The notes beneath the pieces are model-generated. The model had not been told where the DNA came from, did not search any database, and saw only the letters and a program-made list of their open reading frames with translations. The position numbers and the translations under genes are program-made. Below are positions 1 through 8,174 of a stretch of 64,000 nucleotides of DNA, piece after piece. The stretch is from Bacteroidota bacterium (lineage in GTDB: Bacteria > Bacteroidota > Bacteroidia > Flavobacteriales > Weeksellaceae), in contig JAEXAR010000019.1 in NCBI GenBank assembly GCA_023394415.1, positions 1 to 64,000 on the forward strand. The letters run 5' to 3'. Position 1 is the first letter of the stretch. Every line of letters starts with the position of its first letter.

Positions 1-67
1 CAGATTTAAAATGATTTATACAATCATCTTCTGTCCCAAAATGTGCTGAAAAACTGAATAAATTCAT
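1..67 (-). CDS. IS1595-like transposase, N-terminal fragment cut by window edge
   Basis: Reading the minus strand from an ATG at 67 gives 22 codons that run off the window, beginning MNLFSFSAHFGTEDDCINHF. The pattern of a short phenylalanine-rich start, then acidic residues, a cysteine and HFK resembles the start of IS1595/ISXO2-type transposases, which usually continue into a zinc ribbon and a DDE catalytic domain. Only the start is visible, so the catalytic part and any terminal inverted repeat lie outside the window. The upstream DNA (68-370) is very AT-rich and carries a duplicated 27-bp motif. The family call is by recall of N-terminal patterns and is moderate; that a gene starts here is likely. 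Confidence 0.5.
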   Translation of the reverse strand, partial: MNLFSFSAHFGTEDDCINHFKS

Positions 68-126
68 ATCTAATGGTTTGATTACTACAAATATACAAAA
101 ATTATGATAAATTACGGATATTCATA

Positions 127-312
127 ATTCTTAAAGTCTTAATGCACTTAATGATAAAAAAAATCAATGTTTTTAACCATTAAGAAAGTGAAGTGGTGAA
201 GAAAATTTAAGGTTTTGCAAGCGAATTTTAATTGTGTGCTGTATTTTATATTTATCTAAACCTCAAAAAATAATAGATTGCAAATATTCTTAAAGTCTTA
301 ATGCTCTTAATT
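127..312 (+). repeat. Pair of near-identical 27-bp direct repeats
   Basis: The stretch ATTCTTAAAGTCTTAATGC followed by A/T and CTTAAT occurs at 127-153 and again at 286-312, about 159 bp apart. The copies differ at only one or two positions. They lie in the spacer between the transposase start and tatC, which otherwise holds no gene that can be supported. They may be footprints of transposition or an intergenic repeat family of the species. Confidence 0.6.
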
Positions 313-372
313 GTAAAAGTATATGATTTCTAGTGCCCTTTTTGAAATTTCTAAAATTTGGTTTTCGAGATG

Positions 373-446
373 ATAGCCCGGATGGAAGCGGCATCCTTTT
401 TTGTTGTGGGCGACAAAAAAGATATAGCGTACAGCCGGAGGAAGCC
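373..446 (+). repeat. Dispersed structured intergenic element, copy 1
   Basis: This is copy 1 of a three-copy element (others at 32374-32472 and 43522-43607). It opens with TAGCCCGGATGGAAGCGGCA, then has a perfect 9-bp hairpin (CTTTTTTGT at 396-404 with ACAAAAAAG at 413-421), then GATATAGCG and a closing CCGG that can pair with the opening CCGG. Flanks are conserved between copies while the hairpin differs in sequence but stays paired. It sits just past the 3' end of tatC, on the opposite strand. Function is unknown. Confidence 0.6.
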
Positions 447-481
447 TTCAACTGAAGACTAAAATGTCTTGCTCCAAATAT

Positions 482-1309
482 TTATGAGGTTTTTGCAAGT
501 GCTGCCGCTTCTTCTTTTTGGATTCGTTTGTAAGTTCTGGCGCTTAAAGCTACGCTGAATTCGTATAGCACCACTAAAGGAATGGCTGCCATCATCATAC
601 TCAATACATCCGCAGGAGTAATAACAGCTGCTATTACAGCGATAAGAACAATCGAGTGACGACGGTAAGTTCTTAAAAATTGAGGCGTCAAAATTCCGAT
701 GGAAGTAAGGAAATATACAATAATTGGAAAGAGGAAGACGATTCCCATGCCTAATACAATTTGGAAGAATAGTGCAGTATAATCGGACAAATCATAAAGT
801 GGTTCTATCACATCTGAAATCTTGAACATCACTCCAAAATTGATCGCAAAAGGTAAAATAAGAAAATAGCCACTCAAAACACCAAGCAGAAACAAGATCC
901 ACACAGAATTGATGAGTAATGCGGAGTTTTTCTTTTCTTTTGGGTGTAAAGCGGGAGAAATGAAGCGCCAAAGTTCCCAAATGATGTAAGGAAACGACAA
1001 TACAATACCACCAATAACAGAAACTGACATCATAACATTAAATTGTTGCATCAATTTTTGTGTCCTCACCGGAAAATCCTTGGGTATATCTATCGCATTA
1101 GTATTGAAAAACTTCTGTGAAAGTTCATTGATAATTCTAAATGTAGGGAAATCATTACGAACGGGACCGAAGAAGATTTTATCCATAATCCACTCGATAT
1201 TAAAGCCTACAATAAAACCACAGATAATAATAGCAATAATGCATCGGATGAGGTGTCCACGCAGTTCGCCAATGTGTCCAAGAAGGGACATTTCTTTATC
1301 GTCGTTCAC
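482..1309 (-). CDS. tatC: Sec-independent protein translocase subunit TatC
   Basis: TatC is the polytopic inner-membrane receptor of the twin-arginine translocation system; it binds the RR signal peptide and moves folded proteins across the membrane. The 275-residue product has about six membrane segments (near 21-39, 93-112, 131-155, 180-203, 219-232, 238-256). Family signatures are visible: HIGELRGHLIR at 12-22 with the conserved Glu15, a WELWRFISPAL block near 111-121, and ITPAD near 230-234. Length is normal for the family, with a somewhat long first periplasmic loop (about 50-90). No tatA/B lies next to it. It diverges from recQ, and 343 bp separate the two starts. The call is firm. Confidence 0.96.
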   Translation of the reverse strand: MNDDKEMSLLGHIGELRGHLIRCIIAIIICGFIVGFNIEWIMDKIFFGPVRNDFPTFRIINELSQKFFNTNAIDIPKDFPVRTQKLMQQFNVMMSVSVIGGIVLSFPYIIWELWRFISPALHPKEKKNSALLINSVWILFLLGVLSGYFLILPFAINFGVMFKISDVIEPLYDLSDYTALFFQIVLGMGIVFLFPIIVYFLTSIGILTPQFLRTYRRHSIVLIAVIAAVITPADVLSMMMAAIPLVVLYEFSVALSARTYKRIQKEEAAALAKTS

Positions 1310-1652
1310 AGTTTTGTTGTTGTTTTGAGTTTGCGAAAATAAGGATTATCTTTCAAAAAAATGAAGTTTGGTCTTTCAGTTCATTCTGGAGTGTTTCTTT
1401 TAATTTATGGTTAGATATAAATTCAAAATGAAAATTTATCGAATTTTTTACCAGATTTCTTTTTTTGCAACATCAATTTCAATGTTTTTTTTTATCAATG
1501 TTTTTGTTCTAAAAAGGTTAGTAGTAGCAGTTTTAAATAAGAAAATTTCAATTTTAAAGAAATTTAAACTAATAAAAAATTGACTTGTAAAATATAAATG
1601 ATTAACTTTGGTTAATGTGCAAATTAAGCAAACCAAATTAGAAGAAGTATAG
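1310..1652. other. Divergent tatC/recQ spacer
   Basis: This 343-bp AT-rich spacer separates the two divergent starts. Besides the recQ promoter at 1580-1610, the minus strand carries TATTTTCG a little upstream of tatC, a weak match to the -7 box. No convincing gene was found; a minus-strand reading frame crossing the recQ start has no recognisable protein character. Confidence 0.5.
1580..1610 (+). promoter_or_regulatory. Predicted recQ promoter
   Basis: TTG at 1580-1582 and TAACTTTG at 1603-1610 fit the flavobacterial -33/-7 consensus (TTG, about 20 nt, TAnnTTTG). The -7 box sits inside the small inverted repeat TTAACTTTGGTTAA. The recQ ATG follows 42 nt downstream. Confidence 0.6.
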
Positions 1653-3857
1653 ATGAAGACCAAAAACACCGATTTATCCAAGGAATTAAAAAAATATTTC
1701 GGGTTTTCTACGTTCAAAGGACAGCAGGAACAAATTATACAAACATTGCTCGACGGTAACGATGTTTTCGTACTGATGCCAACTGGTGGTGGAAAATCCC
1801 TTTGTTACCAACTTCCCGCACTAATTTCGGAAGGTACGGCAATTGTCGTTTCGCCGCTTATTGCTCTGATGAAAAATCAGGTGGATGCCGTAAATGGACT
1901 TTCTTCGGATGAAGGCGTGGCACACGTTCTCAATTCATCTCTTAATAAATCTCAAACCACTCAGGTTTTCAGCGATATTAAAAGTGGTAAAACCAAACTG
2001 CTTTATGTGGCTCCCGAATCTTTGATTAAGGAGGAGTATCTTGAATTTTTGAAAGAGGTGAAAATCTCTTTTGTAGCCATAGACGAGGCGCACTGTATTT
2101 CAGAATGGGGACACGATTTCCGTCCGGAATACAGAAATTTAAAATTAATTATCGACAAAATCGCCAATGTTCCGGTGATTGCACTTACTGCAACCGCAAC
2201 ACCTAAAGTTCAGGACGATATTCAGAAAACGTTGGGGATGAATAATGCTTTGGTGTTTAAATCCAGTTTCAACAGGCCGAATCTCTTTTATGAAGTGCGT
2301 CCAAAAATCAATATTGATAAAGAAATTGTAAAATTCATCAATCAGAGAAAGGGAAAATCTGGAATTGTTTACTGTTTAAGCCGCCGAAAAGTGGAGGAGT
2401 TTGCACAGTTGCTCCAAGTGAACGGGATTAATGCGTTGCCTTATCACGCAGGTCTCGATCAGAAAACTAGAGTTGCCAACCAAGACAAATTTTTGATGGA
2501 AGAATGCGACATCATCGTGGCAACCATAGCTTTCGGAATGGGGATTGATAAACCTGATGTTCGTTTTGTGATTCATTACGATTTTCCAAAATCTCTTGAA
2601 AGTTATTATCAGGAAACCGGACGCGCCGGAAGAGATGGTGGTGAAGGCTATTGTTTGGCATTTTACGATCCAAAAGATATCGAGAAATTGGAGAAGTTCC
2701 TTGCTCAAAAGCCTGTTTCAGAACGTGAAATTGGACTTCAACTATTGAATGAAGTTGTAGGATACGCCGAAACATCGATGAGTAGAAGACAATACTTATT
2801 ATATTATTTTGGTGAAGAATTCGATCCTGTAAATGGGGATGGTGCAAAAATGGATGACAATTCCGTAAATCCACCAAAACTTCGTGATGCCACTGCAGAT
2901 TTGAAATCTGTTCTGAAAATGGTAAAGACGTTGGATGAAAAATTCAAATCTAAAGATTTAATCAGCGTGATTGTTGGTAAAGAAACTTCTGTTACAAAAT
3001 CTTATAAACTGGAAACCACAGAATTTTTTGGGATTGGTAAAAGTGAAGCTGATAACTATTGGAAATCGATTATCCGTCAAGCAACAGTGCAAGATTTTCT
3101 CACCAAAGATATTGAAACCTATGGCGTTCTGAAAATTTCTGAAAAGGGACAAAAAGTGATTGACGGTAAGTACAAAGAGTCATTCTTAATTGCTGAAGAC
3201 CGTGAATACGATTTGGAACAGATTAAATCTGAATCTGAAAAAGTTGAAGTGCAAGCAGGCGGAGGTTTAGATCAAAATCTTTTCAACCAACTGAAAGAAC
3301 TTCGTAAAAAAGTAGCCAAAAAATATGGCATTCCTCCTTACACGGTATTTATGGATCCAAGTTTGGAAGATATGACGGTGCAATATCCAATTACGGTAGA
3401 AGAAATTTCAAAAATCTATGGCGTTGGTGAAGGAAAATCCAGAAAATACGGAAAAGAATTTGCCGATTTTATAGCCAAATATGTTGAAGAAAACAACATT
3501 GAACGTACACAGGATATGGTGTTGAAACAAGTGGCCAATAAATCCAGTCACAAAGTTTTCATCATTCAAAGTACGGATAAAAAAATTGATTTGGAAGACA
3601 TTGCCAAAGCCAAACATCTCTCAATGGATGAACTTTTGAAAGAAATGGAGCGCATTGTTTATCAAGGAACTAAACTTAATATTAATTATTACATTGAAGA
3701 TAATATTGATGAGGATTTGGTAGAAGAATTTATGGAATTTATGGGTGAAAGCGAAAGCGACAGTATGAAAGTTTTAACTTCAGAATTTGGAGATGATTTG
3801 AGTGATGAAGAAATCCGGATGTTGAGGATTAAATTTATTTCCGATGTCGCAAATTAA
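1653..3857 (+). CDS. recQ: ATP-dependent DNA helicase RecQ
   Basis: A 3'-5' superfamily 2 helicase for recombination and replication-fork repair. The 734-residue protein has Walker A PTGGGKS near 43-49, DEAH at 144-147 followed by CISEWGHDFRPEY, the second RecA lobe with the QETGRAGRDG motif near 325, an RQC-like winged helix and a C-terminal helical region. The four cysteines that hold zinc in E. coli RecQ appear to be replaced: the segment after YAETSMSRRQYLLYYFGEEF reads VNGDGAKMDDN where a CGxCDxC pattern is expected. The C-terminus contains an HRDC-like stretch and an acidic tail. It stands alone and ends in a hairpin terminator. Identity is firm. Confidence 0.95.
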   Translation: MKTKNTDLSKELKKYFGFSTFKGQQEQIIQTLLDGNDVFVLMPTGGGKSLCYQLPALISEGTAIVVSPLIALMKNQVDAVNGLSSDEGVAHVLNSSLNKSQTTQVFSDIKSGKTKLLYVAPESLIKEEYLEFLKEVKISFVAIDEAHCISEWGHDFRPEYRNLKLIIDKIANVPVIALTATATPKVQDDIQKTLGMNNALVFKSSFNRPNLFYEVRPKINIDKEIVKFINQRKGKSGIVYCLSRRKVEEFAQLLQVNGINALPYHAGLDQKTRVANQDKFLMEECDIIVATIAFGMGIDKPDVRFVIHYDFPKSLESYYQETGRAGRDGGEGYCLAFYDPKDIEKLEKFLAQKPVSEREIGLQLLNEVVGYAETSMSRRQYLLYYFGEEFDPVNGDGAKMDDNSVNPPKLRDATADLKSVLKMVKTLDEKFKSKDLISVIVGKETSVTKSYKLETTEFFGIGKSEADNYWKSIIRQATVQDFLTKDIETYGVLKISEKGQKVIDGKYKESFLIAEDREYDLEQIKSESEKVEVQAGGGLDQNLFNQLKELRKKVAKKYGIPPYTVFMDPSLEDMTVQYPITVEEISKIYGVGEGKSRKYGKEFADFIAKYVEENNIERTQDMVLKQVANKSSHKVFIIQSTDKKIDLEDIAKAKHLSMDELLKEMERIVYQGTKLNINYYIEDNIDEDLVEEFMEFMGESESDSMKVLTSEFGDDLSDEEIRMLRIKFISDVAN

Positions 3858-3870
3858 TACTACAATCAAT

Positions 3871-3895
3871 AAAAACGGCTTTAGCCCGTTTTTTT
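3871..3895 (+). terminator. recQ terminator with GGCTTTAGCCC core
   Basis: AAAAACGG and CCGTTTTT arms around CTTTAGC, followed by a T run, form an intrinsic terminator just after recQ. A second copy of the core GGCTTTAGCCC lies at 3913-3923, immediately before the glycosyltransferase start. Confidence 0.7.
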
Positions 3896-3935
3896 AATAA
3901 CTATATCATTGTGGCTTTAGCCCAACATTTAAAGC

Positions 3936-5015
3936 TTGAAACAGAAACTATCCATTATTTTCATACTTCCCGACCTTAATGCAGGCGGTGCAGAACGCAT
4001 TGTTACCACAATTGTGAACCATCTTCCACGAGAAAAATTTGATTCAAAAATTCTTTTGCTTCGTAAAGAAGGTGCATATCTCGATATTCTAAAAGATGAT
4101 GTTAAAATTATTGATATACAAACACCAAGAATTCGCCATTCCATTAAACCGATTCTAAAGGAAATTCGTAACAGAAAACCGGATATCGTTTTTTCCGGAT
4201 TTGGAGAGATCAATGCTTATTTGTCTCTTTTTATTAAACTTTTTCCGAAAATTAAATTTATCGCTCGTGAGACGAATGTCGTTTCACAGCATGTAACGAG
4301 AAGGGAAATTCGTTTTTTCTATAAATTTTACAATAATTTCCATAAAATTATTTGCCAGAGCGATGATATGATGAATGATTTACTCGAAAATTTCAAAATT
4401 CAAAAGGATAAAATTGTCAAAATTAATAATCCGGTCGATTTTGATTTTATTGAAAAAAAACTGGAAAATGCACAAAAACCCGAAAGTTTTAAAGATGATT
4501 TTAAAAATGTGGTTGCCATCGGAAATCTCTCTTCCAGAAAAGGTTTTGATAATTTATTGAACGTTTTTACACATTTAAAAAACGAAAAAATTCTGCTTCA
4601 TATTTTAGGTGATGGGAGAGATAAAGAGGTTTTGCATCAAATGAAATCCGATTTAAGATTGAATAATGTCATTTTCCACGGGCAGCAAAAAAATCCTTAT
4701 CAATTTTTAAAATTTGCTGATTTGTTTATTCTTTCTTCTCGTTACGAAGGTTTTCCTAATGTCTTGTTAGAAGCCGGAGCTTGCGGAACTTACGCTTTAG
4801 CAAATAATTGTCCCGGCGGAATTTCGGAAATCATTCAGCCCAAAATCAACGGAGAAATTGCTGATATTGAAAATCACGAACTTTTTGCTTCTGAAATCAA
4901 AAGGATTTTAAATGAAAACCACGATTCAGATTTAATTAAAGATTCTATAAAATCTAGATTTTCGAAGGAAATGATCCTAAAGAAATATGAAAATCTTCTT
5001 CTTTCTTTAAAGTAG
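3936..5015 (+). CDS. Glycosyltransferase, GT4/group 1 family
   Basis: A GT-B fold glycosyltransferase, probably adding a sugar to a surface glycan; donor and acceptor cannot be read from sequence. The 359-residue protein starts with the N-terminal fold motif IFILPDLNAGGAERIV, has the C-terminal domain entry VVAIGNLSSRKGFDNLL, a glycine-rich ILGDGRD, and the EGFPNVLLEAGACG segment that carries the nucleotide-sugar E-x7-E motif. The start is TTG at 3936, chosen because typical homologues begin a few residues before the first beta strand and there is no ATG nearby. It is a single gene between recQ and lpd rather than part of a glycan cluster. Family call firm, role unknown. Confidence 0.88.
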   Translation: MKQKLSIIFILPDLNAGGAERIVTTIVNHLPREKFDSKILLLRKEGAYLDILKDDVKIIDIQTPRIRHSIKPILKEIRNRKPDIVFSGFGEINAYLSLFIKLFPKIKFIARETNVVSQHVTRREIRFFYKFYNNFHKIICQSDDMMNDLLENFKIQKDKIVKINNPVDFDFIEKKLENAQKPESFKDDFKNVVAIGNLSSRKGFDNLLNVFTHLKNEKILLHILGDGRDKEVLHQMKSDLRLNNVIFHGQQKNPYQFLKFADLFILSSRYEGFPNVLLEAGACGTYALANNCPGGISEIIQPKINGEIADIENHELFASEIKRILNENHDSDLIKDSIKSRFSKEMILKKYENLLLSLK

Positions 5016-5058
5016 AAAATCTGTAACAATCTGTGTAATCCGTGAGCAAAAAAATCCG

Positions 5059-5066
5059 TAATTTTG
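5059..5066 (+). promoter_or_regulatory. Predicted lpd promoter -7 box
   Basis: TAATTTTG matches TAnnTTTG, 33 nt before the lpd start codon. A convincing -33 TTG is not visible. Confidence 0.4.
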
Positions 5067-5099
5067 TAAAAATCAAAAATTAATCAAACAAAGATAAAA

Positions 5100-6503
5100 A
5101 TGAGTCAATTCGATGTTACCGTAATCGGTTCCGGACCCGGTGGTTATGTTGCTGCAATCCGTTGTGCACAATTAGGTTTCAAAACTGCCATTATTGAGAA
5201 ATATTCAACGATGGGCGGAACTTGCCTTAATGTAGGATGTATTCCTTCCAAAGCACTTTTGGACAGTTCAGAACATTTTGAAAACGCCAAACACAATTTC
5301 GCCAACCACGGAATTTTAATTGATGAACCAAAAGCAGATTTAGCGAGAATGGTTGCCAGAAAAAATGAAGTGGTAGACCAAACTACGAAAGGAATTCAGT
5401 TTTTGATGGATAAAAACAAAATCACTGTTTTTCAAGGTGTTGGAAGTTTTGAAGATGCGACTCACGTAAAAGTAACCAAAGAAGATGGTTCTTCAGAAGT
5501 GATTGAATCCAAATATACCATCATTGCAACAGGTTCAAAACCATCTAATTTACCTTTTATTACTTTAGATAAAGAAAGAATCATCACTTCTACGGAAGCC
5601 TTGAATTTGAAAGAAATTCCAAAAAAACTTATCGTTATTGGCGGTGGTGTTATTGGTCTTGAATTAGGTTCAGTTTATTTGAGATTGGGTTCTGAAGTTA
5701 CCGTTGTAGAATTTATGGATAAAATAATTCCGGGAATGGACGGCGCTTTGTCGAAAGAACTCAACAAAGTTTTAAGAAAACAGGGAATGAAATTCGAACT
5801 TTCTACCGCAGTTTCTGCTGTGGAAAGAAATGGCGATTCGGTGAAAGTAACTGCTAAAAATAAAAAAGGTGAAGAAGTAACTTTTGAAGGCGATTATGTG
5901 CTCGTTTCTGTCGGCAGAAGACCTTATACAGACGGACTTGGTTTGGAAAAAGCAGGAGTAGATTTGGATGAAAGAGGAAGAGTGAAAGTAAACGACCATC
6001 TTCAAACCAACGTTTCTAATATTTACGCGATTGGCGATGTTGTTCAGGGTGCAATGTTAGCGCATAAAGCGTCCGAAGAAGGTGTTTTGGTAGCAGAACA
6101 ATTAGCCGGACAAAAACCACACATTAATTATAACTTAATTCCAGGCGTTGTTTACACTTGGCCAGAAGTTGCAGGAGTTGGAAAAACCGAAGAACAATTA
6201 AAAGCAGAAGGAATTGCGATAAAAGTTGGAAACTTTCCGATGAGAGCACTTGGAAGAAGCCGTGCTTCCGGAGATTTGGATGGTTTCATCAAAATTATCG
6301 CCGATGAAAAAACGGACGAAGTTTTAGGCGTTCATATGATTGGAGCAAGAGCTGCCGATATGATTGCCGCTGCTGTTACAGCAATGGAATTCCGTGCAAG
6401 CGCAGAAGATATTGCAAGAATGTCTCACGCGCACCCAACTTTTGCAGAAGCAATAAAAGAAGCAGCATTGGATGCGACAGGTAAAATTGCGATACATATG
6501 TAA
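5100..6503 (+). CDS. lpdA: Dihydrolipoyl dehydrogenase (E3)
   Basis: The flavoprotein that reoxidises dihydrolipoyl groups of 2-oxoacid dehydrogenases and the glycine cleavage system with NAD+. The 467-residue protein shows the FAD-binding GSGPGGY at 10-16, the redox disulphide GGTCLNVGCIPSK with Cys42 and Cys47, the NAD-binding VIGGGVIGLELG near 185, and the C-terminal catalytic pair His445 and Glu450 in HAHPTFAE. Length is normal. It stands alone here; an E2 subunit (32510-33847) and LipB are elsewhere in the window on the other strand, so it probably serves several complexes. The call is firm. Confidence 0.96.
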   Translation: MSQFDVTVIGSGPGGYVAAIRCAQLGFKTAIIEKYSTMGGTCLNVGCIPSKALLDSSEHFENAKHNFANHGILIDEPKADLARMVARKNEVVDQTTKGIQFLMDKNKITVFQGVGSFEDATHVKVTKEDGSSEVIESKYTIIATGSKPSNLPFITLDKERIITSTEALNLKEIPKKLIVIGGGVIGLELGSVYLRLGSEVTVVEFMDKIIPGMDGALSKELNKVLRKQGMKFELSTAVSAVERNGDSVKVTAKNKKGEEVTFEGDYVLVSVGRRPYTDGLGLEKAGVDLDERGRVKVNDHLQTNVSNIYAIGDVVQGAMLAHKASEEGVLVAEQLAGQKPHINYNLIPGVVYTWPEVAGVGKTEEQLKAEGIAIKVGNFPMRALGRSRASGDLDGFIKIIADEKTDEVLGVHMIGARAADMIAAAVTAMEFRASAEDIARMSHAHPTFAEAIKEAALDATGKIAIHM

Positions 6504-6509
6504 TTTTTT

Positions 6510-6537
6510 GTAAAGTTGTTGAGTTCGTAAAGTTGTT
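6510..6537 (+). repeat. Short direct repeat after lpd
   Basis: GTAAAGTTGTT occurs at 6510-6520 and 6527-6537, a 17-bp period, directly after the lpd stop. It is a minor tandem duplication typical of the degenerate spacers in this window. Confidence 0.5.
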
Positions 6538-6572
6538 TGATGACTTTGCAAATCAGTGAATTACGACTCAAT

Positions 6573-6603
6573 AAAAGAGAGAAGTTTCGGCTTCTCTTTT
6601 TTT
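6573..6603 (+). terminator. lpd terminator
   Basis: GAGAAG, TTTCGG loop, CTTCTC and a run of Ts make an intrinsic terminator between lpd and the KOW protein gene. Confidence 0.75.
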
Positions 6604-6629
6604 ATTAAATTTATTCAGAATTTAAAATT

Positions 6630-6815
6630 ATGAATGAGCAAAAAATAAAGGATGGCGATTTCTGCAAAGTTATTGGTGGGCCTCACAAAGGAAAATCCGG
6701 AACAGCAACGGATTTGAACATCAGTAAAACAGGACATTTAACGATTATTGTTGTTCAGGAAAGTGGCATCCGTTTCAAGACTTCAGCAAAAAATGTTGAG
6801 GTAATTTCGAAATAA
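6630..6815 (+). CDS. Small KOW-motif protein
   Basis: A 61-residue protein whose first half reads DGDFCKVIGGPHKGKSGTA, the KOW pattern found in ribosomal proteins L24/L26 and NusG, so it probably binds RNA or ribosomes. The rest is a beta-rich segment ending in NVEVISK. It starts at an ATG 26 nt after the lpd terminator and has its own transcription unit or shares one with the following CvfB-like gene, which is also an RNA-binding-type protein. It is too short for a second domain. It is a real gene by its codon pattern and motif; its precise role is unknown. Confidence 0.75.
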   Translation: MNEQKIKDGDFCKVIGGPHKGKSGTATDLNISKTGHLTIIVVQESGIRFKTSAKNVEVISK

Positions 6816-6870
6816 TTGTTGTTTTTGAATCATCTAAAGACTTCAGCCTTCAAACTTCAGACTTTTAAAC

Positions 6871-6878
6871 TACCTTTG
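6871..6878 (+). promoter_or_regulatory. Predicted -7 box before the CvfB-like gene
   Basis: TACCTTTG fits TAnnTTTG. Transcription would start near 6884, so the tandem repeat at 6888-6922 would form the 5' leader. Confidence 0.45.
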
Positions 6879-6887
6879 CAAATCATT

Positions 6888-6922
6888 TATCAATCACACT
6901 TATCAATCACACTTATCAATCA
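6888..6922 (+). repeat. 13-bp tandem repeat (2.7 units)
   Basis: TATCAATCACACT is repeated exactly at 6888-6900 and 6901-6913, with a partial third unit TATCAATCA at 6914-6922, seven bases before the start codon of the CvfB-like gene. Confidence 0.85.
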
Positions 6923-6928
6923 TTTAAT

Positions 6929-7753
6929 ATGCATATCGGTAAAATTCAAACCCTAAAAATTTCAGAAAAAAACTCATCAGGTTATATGCTTACCGACGAT
7001 TTGGATTGGAAGGCTTTTCTTCCCAAAATCTTTATTCGTGAAGAAAAGGAAGAAGGTGATGAAATAGAAGTGTTTGTTTATCAAGACGATGGAAAGCTGA
7101 AAGCCACAACCGAAACACCATTGGCAGAAGTGGGAGAATTTGCTGTGATGAGTTGCGTACAATCTCTTCCAAGTGGTGCTTTTATGGATTGGGGCATTAT
7201 TAAAGATTTGTTTATTCCTTACAAACAACAGAAAACCAAAATTGTTGAAGGGAAGCGTTATCTCGTTTACGTATATATTGATGAACCAACAGGTTTAATC
7301 ACCGGAACTACAAAATTCAAGAGAAATCCGCAATACGAAGATTTGCCATTCGAAAAAGGGGATAAGGTTGATCTAATTTTAATGGGAGAGAGTGAACTTG
7401 GTTGGAATGTTATTATTAATAAAAAATATATCGGACTCATTTATGCTTCCGACGTCTACAAGAAACTCTATCCTTTGTCTGAAGAAACCGGATATATCAA
7501 AACCCTTCGTGAAGACGGTAAAATTGATATTTCACTTCAGCCTGAAGGTTATGCAAATATTGATGAATTCCAGAAAATTATTCTTGAAAAACTGGAAGAA
7601 AACTATGGCTTATTATATCTTTCCGATAAATCTTCACCGGAAGAAATAAAGGATGAGCTGCAAATGAGCAAAAAGAACTTTAAAAAAGCAATTGGAGGAC
7701 TATACAAGGATAAAAAAATTGAAATTCTGGAGGATAAATTACGATTGTTATAA
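6929..7753 (+). CDS. S1-type RNA-binding protein, CvfB family
   Basis: A 274-residue protein with the layout of the CvfB/YitL family: tandem S1-like OB domains followed by a winged helix. The second OB unit opens with the phrase VGEFAVMSCVQSLPSGAFMDWG, followed by KDLFIPYKQQ, both typical. A third unit covers roughly 140-205 (KGDKVDLILMGESELGWNVIIN). The C-terminus (about 233-274) reads SSPEEIKDELQMSKKNFKKA and then a positively charged winged-helix ending. Staphylococcal CvfB affects RNA processing and virulence gene expression; here a general RNA-binding regulatory role is inferred. Family call is good. Confidence 0.85.
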   Translation: MHIGKIQTLKISEKNSSGYMLTDDLDWKAFLPKIFIREEKEEGDEIEVFVYQDDGKLKATTETPLAEVGEFAVMSCVQSLPSGAFMDWGIIKDLFIPYKQQKTKIVEGKRYLVYVYIDEPTGLITGTTKFKRNPQYEDLPFEKGDKVDLILMGESELGWNVIINKKYIGLIYASDVYKKLYPLSEETGYIKTLREDGKIDISLQPEGYANIDEFQKIILEKLEENYGLLYLSDKSSPEEIKDELQMSKKNFKKAIGGLYKDKKIEILEDKLRLL

Positions 7754-7821
7754 ACTTTATTTTAAATAAGTTACACTTATTTTTTTTCTGTAACCGTATT
7801 AAAAAATAATCATTAAACAAT

Positions 7822-8161
7822 ATGAGGATTAAAAAATTACTTTTAGCATTTTCTTCAGCATTAACTTTAATTTCTTGTTTTCAAGTTCAGGAAGATGACA
7901 GAATTTTGACTATTAAAACTGCCTAAATAAAATTAAGGATAGCATTAAGAAATCTATAAGTGATAGTATTGCAAAATCTGATTCTACGAAAATTGTAATT
8001 GGGATTGCAAAACTCAATAAGAAAACTAAAATAATTCTTTATGATAATTATAAATGGAAATATCAAAACTCTACAGAATTACAAAATAAAAAAAAGCAAA
8101 AAAAATTCAACGACAAGTTCAAACATTAATGCAAACTTATAATCCAAAGGAAACAGATTAG
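7822..8161 (+). pseudogene. Decayed small lipoprotein gene with two frameshifts
   Basis: An ATG at 7822 opens a lipoprotein signal peptide (MRIKKLLLAFSSALTLISC, lipobox LISC) but meets a TAA at 7924. Coding-like sequence then continues in another frame from about 7929 (KIKDSIKKSISDSIAKSD, later KTKIILYDNYKWKYQ) to a TAA at 8127, and a third frame across the A-rich run near 8090-8105 carries IQRQVQTLMQTYNPKETD to a TAG at 8159-8161. Joined, the pieces make a plausible secreted protein of about 110 residues of unknown family. The second break is at a poly-A run, so a sequencing error there is possible. Confidence 0.55.
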
Positions 8162-8174
8162 GAGTAGCTAGTTT

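Noticed and set aside
1448..1717. Minus-strand reading frame across the recQ start
   Set aside because: Very AT-rich, Phe/Asn/Ile composition, overlaps a strong promoter and the recQ start, and resembles no protein.
6888..6922. Tandem repeat as a CRISPR remnant
   Set aside because: Units are 13 bp and contiguous, with no spacers and no cas genes.
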